Notes: generated by a model not told the origin, from the letters alone. 64,000 bases of DNA from Chaetoderma sp. LZ-2023a (GCA_034401795.1 CM067366.1:83934147-83998146), one strand, 5' to 3'; counted from the stretch's first letter, positions 21,650-34,689 are shown. Made by a program: numbers and translations.

Positions 21650-24290
21650 ATTCCCACTAACCTGATCCATGCCCGCTAAATTCCCTTGCTCATCCTGTAG
21701 GAAACCTGTTAAGAATAATCAGAGAGCACTACTATGTGACCTATGTAACACATGGATTCATCTAAGTTGCTCCAAATTCACAACATCTGACTATCGCAAC
21801 CTCGAAGCTGATGACACCTGCTGGTGGTGTATCAACTGCAACAAGTCACTTTTCCCTTACAATCATTACAATGACAATACAGACTTCACACTGGCGGTTC
21901 TAAAACCATACTACGACCCTACTACCACTGAGTCTACTGACGGCAAAACCCCCACTTTAAACCCATTCGAATTAATCCTCTCCCAATTTATCCATGCTGA
22001 CACTAGAAATGATCTAAATATATCTGCACCAACCTGTGAATACATCCTCCCAAAAACATTCAATGACAACTTAATATGAAACAAAGAACACATTGCCGTC
22101 TTACTTCTATTTATCAACATGCAATCTCGCATGGGGAACATCGACAAGTTACATCGTCTCCTAGATATGAGTGCGTATGAATTTGGAATTATTGGAACTA
22201 CAGAGACATTTATACACGAAAATTCACCTACTAACCTTATTGATATAAAGAACTACACATTTGTTGAAAAGCACAAAACCACGGGCAGGGGGAAGTGGTG
22301 TAGGCATGTATATTAAAGAAAATATCCAATACATTGAACTAGATAACATTTCTAATATTGAAGAACATATTCAAACAATGTTTATCGAAATTGAAACACT
22401 GAAAGGAAAAAACAAATTTGTAGGTACAATTTATAAATCACCTAAAGGTGATAAGGAACATCTTATTGAACTATTACGAAAAACTTTGGAAACTCTTCAA
22501 AAGGAAAACAACGAAACTTGCACGCACATCTTCGAAAACAGCTTTCCCATGAAAGAAAAGAAGAAATTTAAACACAACCCGACTAAACCATGGATAACGA
22601 CTGGACTGATAGCTGCAAGTCATAAAAAACATAAACTTTATTTCATGTTTATCAAATGTCAAACAAAGCATAGTGAACTGAAATTCAAGAAATACAGAAA
22701 CAAGTTGGACCAAATAATCAAAACAGCAAAAAACACTTACTACCATAACAAATTTGAACAATGCAAGAATGACATAAATGAAACATGGAAAATAATTAAA
22801 TCACTTTTGAATAAAAATAACCGCAAAGCGCAACAAACACAATTTCTTTATAATAACAAAATAATAACCTTTGATTTAGAAATTGCAAAAGGATTCAATG
22901 ACTATTTTGTTAATATAGGTCCAACACTTTCAGATAAAATCAGATAACATCCTCTAATAAATGTTGTGACTATCTCACAGGCGATTATCAATCCTCTTTT
23001 TTCGCTAACCCAGGCACCATTGAAGAAATTTTTAGCATTCTCAACAAACTAAACCCTGTAAAAAGTGCTGGCTTGGATGGTTTCAAGTAGAGTATTTTCA
23101 AACACTGCATGCTAGCGCTACTAACACCCCTTAACCACATCTGTAACTTATCTTTCATTCAAGGCATATTTCCATCAAAATTAAAAGCAACACAAGTAAC
23201 ACCTATATACAAAGCAAAGGATTCATCTAACTTGACAAACTATAGACCTGTCTCAATACTTCCACTTTTCTCCAAATTAATGGAACGACGTATGTACAAT
23301 CGGCCTATCAGCTACTTAGATAAAAAAAATCAATCCTCTATAAATCACAATACAGATTCTGTGAAAAAAATTCAACAATGCTAGTACTAATTGAAATGAC
23401 AGAAAAAATAATAGTCTCAGTTGAAAAGACATACTAGAAAAACTTGCCTATTACGGAATCTGACCAAGCGCACTCATCTGGTTTGAAGACACATTTACAT
23501 TACATAAAAACGTAAATAAGGAAATGGAAGAAATTGCTAACTGGTTTTCATTAAATAAATTATCATTAAATGTGGATAAAACAAGCTATATGTTATTTTC
23601 AAAATCCAGAGAATTAATAAATAAAGGGGTTCCAAAATTGTACATTAGCAATAAGGAAAGTGAAGAGGCCCCTTCATGCACAGTTCCTAAGAGTTTATTT
23701 TGATAAAAACTTGACCTGGGCCAAACAAATTGAAACAGTTACTGCTAAAGTAGCATGAGGAATAGGTGTCATCCAAAGACTAAAACCATATATGGCACAT
23801 GACACGGTTTAAACACTGTACAGCACCTTGATCCTCCCGCACCTCACTTACTGCAATGCTGTTTGGACCAATACCCACAAAAACGGAATATCCAAAATTC
23901 AAAGTCTCCAGAAAAAGACCATCAAACTATTTTCTAGGCCAGCAGAGGGCCAAAACATGTTCAAAGCAGAAAAATTACTTAAACTCACTGACATAGGAAA
24001 ATCCCAAATGCTAACTATTGTCAAAGAATTCCACTGCAACACTTTACCCAAATCTGTAGCCGCCTTCTTTATAAACAATATTAACATCCACCAACATAAC
24101 ATTGGAAGCAGACACAAACTACATGAACAATACACACGGACAGACATTGGAAAACACCGAATATCATTTGCATCCACTAAGTTATGGAACAAAACAAAAC
24201 AGGAAGCACGTGAGAAAATTCCATCAACAAAATTATGCAAGAAAACAATAAAAAAAAACCTACTTGATTAACACACACTAGTACTATCTA
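21650..24290 (+). pseudogene. Decayed LINE with PHD-like ORF1, endonuclease and reverse transcriptase
   Basis: From 21669 a 136-codon frame has a PHD-like zinc finger (CSSCRKPV, CDLCNTWIHLSC, CWWCINCN). Then come endonuclease pieces (EFGIIGTTETF near 22170, then GSGVGMYIKENI and FVGTIYKSP) and a connecting region rich in Lys (PWITTGLIAASHKKHKLY). Reverse transcriptase blocks follow: NKLNPVKSAGLDGFK, SKLKATQVTPIYKAKDS with NYRPVSILPLFSKLMER, then WFSLNKLSLNVDKT and LILPHLTYCNAVW, ending near 24271 with KLWNKTK. The stretch with the AFD and YxDD catalytic motifs is missing between about 23385 and 23510, so this copy cannot be active. The blocks fit a CR1/jockey-like LINE; the exact clade needs a tree. 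Confidence 0.85.
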
Positions 24291-24934
<644 letters not shown>

Positions 24935-24939
24935 AAGGT

Positions 24940-25038
24940 GTCTGCAATAACAATAGGCAATGCCTTCGGTGGACAACCTGGTATGACTCATGAATATTGT
25001 TTATTTGGAATCATTGAATAAATAATCTTGAATCTTAA
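24940..25038 (+). repeat. LINE-type 3' tail
   Basis: It contains GGACAACCTGGTATGACTCA then GAATAAATAATCTTGAATCTT. The same tail occurs inverted at 42835-42960, where it ends in several TTCAAGA units, so this is a shared 3' end of a LINE family. It probably terminates the LINE at 21650, with the microsatellite expanded inside the 3' region. Confidence 0.7.
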
Positions 25039-25302
25039 TTTTAGAGGGTTCCGGGACGGTTCGTACCAGGGATGTTTCATCCCAGGATGATTCGTCCGGG
25101 TCGGTTTGTCCAATTTTTCGATTCGTTCCCTTTTCACGGGACGGTTCATCCCATAGACGTTTCGTACCAGGGTTGTTTCGGCCCGGGACGATTCGTCCTA
25201 TTTAAATAGTCGCATCTTGTTCTGGATATAGACATTTTGTGCACCATTGCAGAGGCCTCTTTTAAGGGTTAAAGTCGCACATTCGCAACAAATACGAGAT
25301 TA

Positions 25303-25395
25303 TGTTGGATATTTTGAAGCTAATTTGTTTGGACGCTGTTGCTGCCTAAGCCAACAATAGCTTCCGGGTAAATTAGTTTCAAAATATTCAACAGC
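25303..25395. repeat. P2 palindrome
   Basis: It opens GTTGGATATTTTGAAGCTAA, has the loop-proximal GCTGTTGCTGCC and the mirror arm ATTAGTTTCAAAATATTCAAC. Confidence 0.9.
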
Positions 25396-25439
25396 TAGAC
25401 TATATGTAGGAATAATTACTACTTACATAAATATTTATC

Positions 25440-25814
25440 TTAAAGATGCATATTCACACCACAATGCTTGAAAATAAAATCGTTAACATTGTATACTTTT
25501 ATAGGCTTACCCTTACCACTCTGATGTCAACATTCTATCTTTTACTGTGTTAATAGCAAAGAAACTGTAGTACATTTTTCAACAATTTTGGTGGACGATG
25601 CTGCGGTCTATGACAGCACCATCTCTCACCAAATTTGTTGAAAAACGAAAACCGGTCTTAATTTAATTTGAAGATTTAACAATTTTGACACCAGAGTGGC
25701 AAGGGTTAAATTGTGTATCCCAATTCCCAATGCAATGCAAATAAATCAATCTTAACATTTGCTGGTTTCATTCTACATAAATTAAATCATTATGGTGTGA
25801 ATATACACCTTTAA
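25440..25814. mobile_element. TTAA-flanked palindromic MITE (375 bp)
   Basis: The ends are TTAAAGATGCATATTCACAC and, inverted, TTAAAGGTGTATATTCACAC, with TTAA at both edges. The arms continue inward with further matching blocks: 'ttacccttaccactctgatgtc' features against 'gacaccagagtggcaagggtta', and 'tttttcaacaa' against 'ttgttgaaaaa'. The whole element folds into one long interrupted hairpin. Confidence 0.85.
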
Positions 25815-26170
25815 CATGTTCTTCACAATTACTTTTAATGGTTCTCTAAATTAAGAAGGCCTATGTATGAGTTGCCGTCTGACAGTCTTATTAAGAAATA
25901 TATGACATAGACCTATTTATTGGATTATAAACTTGTTGATATAAGTTTCATATTAAAACTTATAATCTTTCGGTTCTAACGTGTTTCTGTTTACTTTTTA
26001 CTTAATTGTTCCCACCCAATTCTTCTTGATTTTTTTTATTGAAACATTTAACTCGTGATTGAAATTAGTAGTAATTTAAAACAACAGCAAATAGTTTCCA
26101 TAATTTACACTCTTAACTCTTTTAAGCCTCGCTTATCAGCCAAGAACGGCTCCTGTAGTGGTCTTGAGAA

Positions 26171-26290
26171 ATGTCCATTTACAAAGCAAAGAAAGGATTT
26201 TTTGACAATTTATCACTGAAATGACTGGCTCGATAACCGAAACAGTCATTCCAGTTGTAAATTTTCAAAATGTCTTCTTCTGGACCGCTG
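26171..26290. repeat. P1 palindrome
   Basis: It contains ATGACTGGCTCGATAACCGA and the mirrored 'aacagtcattccagttgtaaattttcaaaa' features. Outer 'tgtccatttac' is present on the left; the right arm is diverged. Confidence 0.8.
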
Positions 26291-26504
26291 ACGCTTAAAA
26301 TTCATAAAATTCATACAATGAAGACACCCGATCTGTCACTCAAGTATATAACATCATAAACAATTACGTCGCTAGTTTACTGATACCACAATCATGCATA
26401 TTGACGTATAGTCCCATCATAATGAAAAAGCCCCTCACCTGTGTACGAATTGGATGTCTTTGATGAATTTATGATTTGATCAGCATTCTGTTGAATATAT
26501 ATAT

Positions 26505-26700
26505 ATATATATACCCACGCCCATCTCTAGCTATGCTCCACCTACGCGTTGTCCATGTTGGGATCAATAGATCCCTGCAATCTCTGAATCCCATTTCCAG
26601 AAAACTATAAGGTAAGATGTTGAATATTTTGAAACTAATTTGACAGCAACAGCGCCCAGTCAAATTAGTTTCAAAATATTTAGCAACATGTTTATCACAT
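26505..26700. repeat. Part of the composite MITE carrying a P2 palindrome
   Basis: 'cccatctctagctatgctcc' and 'gttgggatcaatagatccctg' features match the copies at 60331 and 61574, followed by the P2 hairpin at 26619-26686 (GAATATTTTGAAACTAATTT and its mirror). The outer ends are lost. Confidence 0.75.
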
Positions 26701-26956
26701 AGTACAGACACTGACTAGTTGATTACGCCTTGCAGACGGCCTAAATCGAGCTGAACCAGGAAATACGCCATACACATAGTGTATAATTAGTAACTGGGAC
26801 GAATTGTCCCTCTATATAGTGACGAACCATCTCACTAATGGCACGAATCGACCCATTTAGAAAATTGGACGAACCGACCCGGACGAACAGTCCCTGGCAC
26901 GAAACAACACTGGGGCGAATCGTCCTAGGTACGAAATGTCCCGATACCTTTTAGAG

Positions 26957-27100
26957 CAGGCTGCCAGCTATTCCACACTGTGATGCCCAGTCTGCACACA
27001 TCTGCACCGCCTGCCTTTTTAAATAGGCGTCTTACAGGCTTCAGTTATGGCATCTTGGACACACTGCAGGGCTGACATCCGACATCTTCTATTTACACTA
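26957..27100. other. Gene-free spacer
   Basis: Short unrecognised sequence between the TIR element and the SINE. Confidence 0.4.
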
Positions 27101-27368
27101 TCAGAGCGTATTCACAACTGAGCTCCCGATACATGGCCTGGCACTCAGAGTGAGTTCTTTTACATCCACATTGGCACAGGCACCACACGCGACGGGACCG
27201 ACAGCTTTATGGCACCTCCGAAGGATGTGTCATTTGAATGACATATGGCAGGGCGCAAGTTTTTACACCTTGGTCACATGCCTGAACACGGAATCGAACC
27301 TGGCTCTTTGGATTGTAATTCCACACATATGTGGACAAGGGTTTTTGCCAACCGAGCCAATGCACCTA
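27101..27368 (-). mobile_element. tRNA-derived SINE (copy 1)
   Basis: On the minus strand it begins 'gcattggctcggttggc', giving a pol III A box (TGGCTCGGTTGG, 27348-27359) and a B box GGTTCGATTCC (27290-27300) at tRNA-like spacing. The body runs to GAGCTCAGTTGTGAATACGC near 27115. A second copy, in the opposite orientation, is at 37203-37455 and matches along the whole length. It is a SINE, not a tRNA gene: the acceptor and anticodon stems are not maintained. Confidence 0.85.
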
Positions 27369-27836
27369 GTGACGATAGATGAAGACGAAGTTGATGATAA
27401 TCGTGATTTCTCTGGTCCCCATCCTGTATCTGATTTCTAACAAAATTCTTGAAATTCATTGAAACACCATTCATCCTCAGGTAATAGCCCGTCTTCAATA
27501 AACATTAATGAAAGGATTATATGGTGATGAGCTTCAGCACTTCTCGCAGAAATCTTGGTTTATCCAATCTTGTTGAGGTCCATCTAGCACTTTCTGAAAA
27601 CCCTCTAAAAAGTATCTCCTAAATCATTGTCCAAATTTCGCCGCATGGCTCATGCAGTGGTGGGCTCCAGAACCTCATCAGATTTTTAAAGCTCTGAATC
27701 AATGACAGGTCTAGTCAATGTTAATTATAGTGATGGTTATCATAATAATCTTTAATGATAGTAATAGTTGTGATGCTACCTGTAAAATAGATATAAAAAT
27801 GATAATAATTATAATAGTGATGATCAAGATAATACT

Positions 27837-27838
<2 letters not shown>
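27369..27838. other. Gene-free stretch
   Basis: Unrecognised. The frames here are short and unsupported. Confidence 0.4.

Positions 27839-27901
<63 letters not shown>
27839..27901. repeat. (AAT)n microsatellite
   Basis: About 20 perfect AAT units, preceded by imperfect ATGATAATA repeats from 27720. Confidence 0.97.
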
Positions 27902-27902
<1 letters not shown>

Positions 27903-28139
27903 TGAAGCAGGAAGCCCCCACCCACCCCGATCCTTCCCTCCCCACAACGTGATGGGTAGAAAGCATATGATATAAATTGTCTATACTACTATACATTGTA
28001 ATGCATCAACTAATTGAAAGACACTAGGGGAAAGGTTCATGGTTTGTTAGTATGTCTGTATATGTTATAGTATCGACTGCCTGTTATATTGTTCTTTTGT
28101 CTTCTATGTATGATTACTGTATTCTGCGGCTGTAGTAGT

Positions 28140-30772
28140 AGAAATATCCTACAGCCAGTCCCTCTTCGCTTTTGCCCACTGTTTTTTGTCCTCCGCCAAA
28201 ATCCTTAGCTTCCTCAGGGCCATTCTTGACTTGAGTGTACCGTGTCCTGCTTTCTTGAGGTCACCTCGTAGCACGCTTAGCAGATTTATGCAATGACGTC
28301 CTCTCCTGGCTTTGTATTTGCTGGCTCTGAGTAGGGCAAATTCCAAGGCTCTCTGTGCTGGTGTCTCTTCTGTCATCCTTAGCACATGGTCAAACATGAA
28401 CCATCTTTGCTGGCGACCTTTACAGATAGCGGCGATGTATTACACATCTTGTATAGTGCATCATTGGAAATTTTGCTGTCTGGCCATCGGTGTCCAGTGA
28501 TGGTGCGTAAGTGTTTGTGGTGGCAGGCATCGAGTTTGTCTAGAGCTGCCTTTGGAGTTGCCCAGCTGTTACAGTTATACAGCATCAAGGATACGTAGGT
28601 TGCATTGTATAAACGTAGCCTCTTTATCAAGGGCATCTTTGATCTACGAATCCATAGCTTCCAGAAGGACTTGAAAGCTATGTTCTCCATGACGCAGCGT
28701 GCAGAAATGTCAGCAGTGCTGCAAAGCAGTGAGCCCCGGATTTTACTTTCCCTCCATGGCTCGCCACCACGAAGTGGGTCGTCATTTTCTATAGTTCCAT
28801 GCTTTGTGGATAGGGATATGTGGGTGAACTCTGTTTTGGATTCATTCATAAAGAGATTCTCAATTTTTAGTTGCTTGCAGCTATTGGGAGAAGTTCATCA
28901 AAGGGGTTTCTTTTCCTCGTCTATGGAGTCCACATCGTCAACATGTTCCATCTCTATCGGCATGCCCTGTACTGACAATTGGGGGGGGGGGTTGATCTTG
29001 TGGAACTTTCCTGCATAGATTTCAATGCGGCAGCATGGTAGCAGGTGAAAAGCACTAGAGATAGACCATCTCCATGTGGGGAGCCGATTGATGTCTCAAA
29101 CTCTACAGACTTCACTGACCTGACTCATACTCTCAGCTTGGTGTCTGCAAGCAGTAGTCTCACTAGTCGTAGCTCATCTTCATTGCAACTGGCCTGGCGT
29201 AGTACATCTAGGACCTTTGAGCGTTTAATTGTGTCAAAGGCTCGTGACATGCCAATGCCCATTTTGTGGAAGTCCCAGTGTTTGGACATGACTACCGGCA
29301 AAAGCATGCGTTGAGCCCATACAATGTCCGCACAGCTGCGTCCACGTTTGAAGCCACTTTGACATGATCCAGTGAAGTAATCGATCTTGTCTCGGATGCA
29401 GATGCAGCATAGAGTAACATTGGATAGTATTTTTCATATGCTGTTGAGGAGCACAATGGGCCGCAGATTGGCTGGGGGCCCAGGTTGCCTCTTGGGCTTG
29501 CATAGTGCGATAAGGGTGCCTTGGCCTACAGCGTCGATGGAAAGGTGGTGCATAAAAGCTGAATTGATTAGGTGGGTGATCGGTTTTGAGATAATATCAT
29601 TTGCATATTTGAATAGTTCATTGCTCATGCCATCAGGTTCAGATGCACGTCTATTTTTCAGGGCTTTAAATGCCTTCTCAACCTCTGCTGTTTTAATTGA
29701 TGTTAGTAATAGCCTGGTTTCTCCTGAGAACTGGTGGAAGGACTCATCATCGTTGTCAGTGAACTGTTCCTTGAACTATTCTTGGATCGCCTCATTTTTT
29801 CATGGTCAGTCCCGATAAAGTGTCCTTCAGAGTTGTGTACATGGTGAGTGGTGGTGTGTAGTCAGTCGCTCTCAGGGCTCGGGCTACCCGAAACATTTTG
29901 TGACAGTCGTCTGTGGCAGTGATTTCATCTGCTCTGGAGTCTGCCTGTTGAATAGCAAAATCTTTTAAGCATTCGCTAATGTGGCGCAGAATAATATTGT
30001 GCTCCTGGCGTAGCTTGGTGTGGTCTTCACTTTGGCCACTTTGATAGATGTTCAGCCATAATGCTTTCTGCTCTGCTGACAGTTTTACTACTAGAGGGTC
30101 GTCATTATACCTAGTTTGGTTGTTTTTAAGAACACCTATGGTGCTGGTAGCGGATGATTCCATGGATTTCAGTATTTTGGTTAGGGATTCGTTTGGATCA
30201 GAGCTGACATCGATGTTAGCTATCTGCTCCCCGAGGGCTTTTTGTATGACATTTGAGTGTCAGTGTCGCTGATGAGCTTGGATAGGTTATAGGTGACACT
30301 CTACCCTCTTGCCTGATATGGTGGTTAGATATTAGGTAGAGATCGTTCATTTGAAGGCGTGTAATGACTAGATTACAGTCAGAATTGAGGTCTGTGCCTC
30401 CATACGAACGAGCGTTCCGGAGTAAGGGTTTTGCTTCTGTCTTGCATAGTATGAAGTCTATTTGGTTGAAGACAGCTGTTGTAGCCTTAGAACCTTTAGG
30501 GGCTTTGCGATCAGTAATGTATCCAGTCCATGTTGTCCGGTGACGGCATGGGTGTTTTAATGCCATATTTGTGACAAATAGGCCATTGGAACTATGGAAT
30601 GCCACCAGTACATCTCCATTGCTGTTGCATGTGCCGTCGCCATAGGGTCCCATGCATTAGCCAAGTCCTGAACTTTTGTCCGCAGTTCCGAGTTTACCCA
30701 GCTTGGAATAGAAATATCCATACACGAACAGTTGCCATCTAGCTGGGATTGTAATGGCGGAGCCATATACAA
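28140..30772 (-). pseudogene. 5'-truncated LINE: endonuclease, reverse transcriptase and C-terminal region
   Basis: Read on the minus strand from 30772: endonuclease parts (DGTCNSNGDVLVAFHSSNGL, TTWTGYITDRKAPKGSKATT with NQIDFILC), a helical linker (SAEQKALWLNIYQSGQSEDHT) and reverse transcriptase blocks (GTLIALCKPKRQPGPPANLR with PIVLLNSI; RAFDTIKRSKVLDVLR; HVDDVDSI near 28925-28950 as the x-x-D-D catalytic motif). The C-terminal region follows (LYNATYVSLMLYNCNSW, HLRTITGHRWPDSKISNDAL), ending KAKRDWL. Several frameshifts separate the pieces. The clade is unresolved; the DEDELRL-type palm sequence is shared by a LINE lineage common in marine invertebrates. No intact ORF remains. Confidence 0.83.
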
Positions 30773-30789
30773 TATACTATTGTTTCATG

Positions 30790-31560
30790 TATGTTTATGT
30801 AAGGGGTCCACAGTACATGGATCTTCAAGCTCTCTTACTCTTGCTTGATCTTAGCGCCGCTTTCGACACAATCGACCACCAGAATCTCTTGACACGCTTG
30901 AAAAACGAGTTCGGAGTTACAGGTCTTGCATCGGACTGGTTTCAATCATAATATCTGTCTGATAGATTTCAATCAGTTTACGTAAACGGCGTATGTTCTC
31001 ACCCAGTAGAGCTTGTATGTGGCATGCCACAGGGATCCACTCAGCCCAGTCCTTTTTACACTTTACACGAAAACGTTGGGATCTGTTATCAAGAACCATA
31101 GCCTTGATCACCATTTCTATGCAGATGATACTCAACTCATACATAGCTTCCAGCCATCAGTGCCCGCAGCCGATGAAGCAATCAATCATATAGCAACCTG
31201 CTGTCGAGACATCAAAGCATGGATGTCATCAAACATGCTTAAATTAAACGATGATAAGACTGAACTATTGTTAGTGGGCCAATCGTCTAACCTGGCTAAA
31301 ACTGACCTCAATAATATCACTATAGGTTCTAGTCTCATTAAACTGTCGAGCAGCATAAGGACCTGTACTGTGTTGGATAGTGAGCTAAGCCTTGAGAAGC
31401 AAGCTAGACATCTTTGCAGTACTTGTTTCTTTCAGTTGAGGAACATCAGCAATATCAGAAAATACTTGACGAAAGAAGCAACTAGTACACTCGTTTGCTC
31501 GTTGGTGCTATCAAGACTGGACTACTGTAATAGTTTGCTCATGTAGCTTGCAGGGATACG
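30790..31560 (+). pseudogene. CR1-like LINE reverse transcriptase fragment
   Basis: [20 protein letters not shown] (first catalytic Asp) is followed, after frame breaks, by MPQGSTQPSP-like and SPVLFTLYTKTLG blocks. Then come HHFYADDTQLIHSF (YADD catalytic pair), MLKLNDDKTELLLVG and VCSLVLSRLDYCNSLL. These are standard CR1/L2-type blocks. The fingers and the C-terminus are missing. It lies head to head with the LINE at 28140-30772. Confidence 0.87.
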
Positions 31561-31839
31561 TGCTGGTCTGCCGATAAATATCCGCCCATCGCACCGCAAG
31601 TGCACGATGACCGGGATGGCTGGTTAGCTGTGGATCTCGGAGTTGCGGATCCCGTACAACGTCTCTCCACGGTGTACAAAGACCGACTTCTAGAGCTGGT
31701 GGAACATACTAATTTAGAGAATGGAATAATTAGAATAATATACTAGAAATATAAATAAGTACCATACAAACAAGGTGAATCGTTTGACAGTAGAATGAGC
31801 GCAATAATACACAATATAGGGCTAGCTGGTGTCCTTTCT
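31561..31839. other. Gene-free spacer
   Basis: LINE debris grading into unrecognised sequence; no feature supported. Confidence 0.4.
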
Positions 31840-32570
31840 ACGTGGTGTCGCCAGAGGTACCACACAGATCCTTGAATCTGCAGAGGTATCCCCGCAAGAG
31901 AAGCATCCGCATAAGAGATCACTGTGTAACTTAATATAAGATACTATACCTCTAACATACATAGATAGAACAATGTTGCTGCGAGAGGAAAATGCCTCGC
32001 GTGGGCGTCCGTCACCAAATGTTTCATGATGGTGTGAGAGGAAGGTGCCTCGCGCGAGCCTCCGTCACAGGAATTCTTGCTGTTGCGAGAGGCAAGTGCC
32101 TCGCACGAGCCTCTGTCACAGGAAAATGTCTTCGACACCGAAGTGGAGGAAAAGAGTTGGCAAAAACGGCTACTCTTTTGTTCAACAAAAAATGCTAAGT
32201 GCTAAAAATCCTAGTGAAGCCACAATTAACGTGATGTGTACTGGTTCATGTGAAGGTGGAGTGAGCAATTTCTGAAGAATTCCCACGTCACCATCTTATG
32301 TAGTTCCAAGATGCTCTATTGGTAGATGCCGCATTAGGCATGCGGGCCTTCTGCTACAATCTAACCTGCCAATTAGTTGTTAGAAACGAAAACTAGCTTT
32401 GGCCGCAAGTGGCAGGGATTCCTGCCCATCGTTAGATACAGCTGTCCAATGGGCACAGATGCTGAGCTTCCCGTAGATCACTTTGAAAGAGCATCTCCCT
32501 CCACAGACAGCATGCGTACATGTTACATCGCAACGCATCCGAATTTGATGAAAATCTGGCTATGAGTTCA
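31840..32570. repeat. Diverged half-copy of the giant palindromic element
   Basis: It is collinear with the right arm of the palindrome at about 41925-42620. Shared landmarks in order: AGGTACCACACAGA, GCAGAGGTATCC, TAACTTAATATAAG, 'tacctcta', GCAAGTGCCTCGC, 'catgcgggccttctgct' and 'tgttacat.gca'. Between 31980 and 32130 it has three tandem units of about 55 bp, each with a small inverted motif GAGGCAAGTGCCTC and GCCTCCGTCACAGG. It has only one arm. Frames inside (Arg/Ala/Ser rich) reflect the subrepeats. Confidence 0.8.
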
Positions 32571-33518
32571 GGGTACTTTTGTTAATATCGTGTCTTGTTT
32601 CAGTCTGGTTGGAAATGGATGTGCCTGGGTCAGATTCGTGTTGGGTAGGTACATGTATGTTGCGATATTGATTTTAAAACGGCAAGCATGTAGTCTGTAT
32701 TGCCATCATAGTGATTGTATGGCAAGAGTGATTTGTTGCAGTTAGTGCACCATCAGTGTGAGCTATCAGTTTCAAGGTTGTAGTAATCAGAGGTTGTTAG
32801 TTTGGAGCAGATCAAATGAATCAATTTGCTACAAAAGTCACATAATAGTGTTTTCTGATTAGTCTTAACAGGCTTTCTACAGGGTGAGTAGGGGAACCTA
32901 ACAGGCATGGGACAGGACAGGTGGACCAAGATAGGAACCGGCGAGGTGTTACATAACTGAGACTTGTCAGAAAACCACCAAGTTAGAGGGGGGATTTTGC
33001 AGTTGAAAGAGCATGTGGATTTGTTAGGTTTTTGGTGAGGGATTGCTATGCAAGAATCAAGGGATTATTTTAGGGTATATGGATGGAAAATATTAGAGTA
33101 AAGTATACAGATCGAATAAAAGACATTGACTGTGATGTTGGGAAAAATAAATTGACAATTAGTAAACGTATATGCATATGGGCTATGGTGTAAGTACATG
33201 CTTTCATGTTCGCTTGTTATGGATTAGCAGGCTAGGGCATGGTACTTTCCAGAAATTCATCTCTGGAATTCCAGACCTAATAAACGAGTCAGTCATTCCA
33301 CTGGTAACTTACTGAGAAGTGTACATACAAGCTGGCGTTAGTATTGCACAGTGAGCAAGTTTTGTGATTTTCCTGGCCATATTTGTCCATTAAAAGATTC
33401 GATTGTGGGATCAGGATTTTTTTATGCACAAACAGGTTTTAGGATATATGGGGGAGAAGTAAAGTACACTGGAAGAATAAAAGGCATTGACAGTTATGCT
33501 GGACAGTCAATGGCGAAT
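32571..33518. other. Gene-free stretch
   Basis: No gene seen. A P1 remnant lies at 33240-33330 ('ccagaaattcatctctggaatt', then 'gagtcagtcattccactggtaa' features). Confidence 0.45.
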
Positions 33519-34620
33519 AGTAAAGTTGCAGGCCTAGGGTGAATTTACATTCATGTTAGGTTCTAGAGTACATATAGAGCCAACATAAAGCATATAACTA
33601 AACAAAAAGTTGAACATGTACCATGTTTAAGTGCATTGACACATTGGTAAACTAGGAAACTACATTGACATTAGCGCAAGAAAAGCATTGACCATCCATA
33701 AATTTCAGGGCCTAATAGTGAAATACATGCATTCATAATTCTAGAGCATACTATCATGGTAGCAAGATTTAATGGTTATGGCAACAATATGTGGAACTTG
33801 AACACTCTAATGGATTAAGCCGATCTGTTGCTCAATTATATATGATGTCATAATGAACTACGTTACACATGGGATGATGTCACAATCATAATAGACAGCA
33901 ATACTTCGCCATGACCTTGATAGCCCGCCAGGTGTACGAATTGTATGTCTTTGACGGATTTACTATTTAACAAACATTCTGCTGAGAATTTTAAGACTAA
34001 CACGACTGGGCACCGTTGCTGCCATGGGCAGTAACAGCAACCACTCAATACAGTCTCAAAAAGCTTAGCAGCTTGCATGAACAGTTACTGTGATATTGGG
34101 TGGGATTTTTGGAATTCAGGATTTGATTGATCACAACATGATGAAGAAGAAAAACATGTACATATTCTAATGGATGAAGCTGATCTGTTGCTCAATTAGC
34201 CCAAGACAACCCTTGACAAATAGTAAAGTTGCATGCCTATGGTGAATGTGCATGCATGCTCGGTTCTAGAGTACATATAGAGGCAACATAACGCCTGTAA
34301 TTAAGCAAAAGGGTGGAACATGTAACTATTTAAGTGCGTTAGCACTGGGGTAACCTGGGAAACGCATTGGCATTGGCAGGAGAAAAGCATTAACAAATCA
34401 TAATCTTACAGACTTAATATGGAAATACATGCATTCATAATTCTATAGCATTAACATCAGTGTAGCAAGATTTAAAAGAAAAAAGAAAAAGTTATAAATG
34501 GTTGTGGCAATAATATATTAAACTGTAACCGTCTAATGGATGAAGCCGATCTGTTGCTTAAGTAAATGACGTCCTAATTAATTACATTAATATAGGATGA
34601 TGTCAAAATCATAAATGACA
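33519..34620. repeat. Diverged direct duplication, offset about 700 bp
   Basis: The block starting AGTAAAGTTGCAGGCCTA (33519) recurs at 34222 with TTCTAGAGTACATATAGAG, 'aaatacatgcattcataattcta' and 'atggatgaagccgatctgttgct' landmarks in the same order. A third 'ggatgaagctgatctgttgctcaatt' occurs near 34168. A P2-related hairpin sits between at 33981-34072. No coding content. Confidence 0.8.
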
Positions 34621-34689
34621 GAAATACTCCGTCATGGACGGAACAGTCCATGGAGTACAGTATATTATGACTTAGTGATGGGCTGGCAT

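Larger units (their letters stand above)
25047..26948. mobile_element. 1.9-kb TIR element with repeated GGGACG...CGTCC motifs and 8-bp target duplication
   Basis: The ends are GGTTCCGGGACGGTTCGTACC-like on the left and, inverted, GGTATCGGGACATTTCGTACC-like on the right. TTTTAGAG flanks both sides exactly (25039-25046 and 26949-26956). About 155 bp inside each end is an array of a motif resembling GGGACGAWTCGTCC in varied forms, and the arrays are inverted with respect to each other. The interior is non-coding and holds a TTAA MITE, P1 and P2 palindromes and part of a composite MITE. The 8-bp duplication fits hAT- or P-type transposases; no transposase is present. Confidence 0.9.

Noticed and set aside
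31992-32275. Arg/Ala/Ser-rich frames
   Set aside because: Translation of 55-bp subrepeats; not conserved in the palindrome arms.
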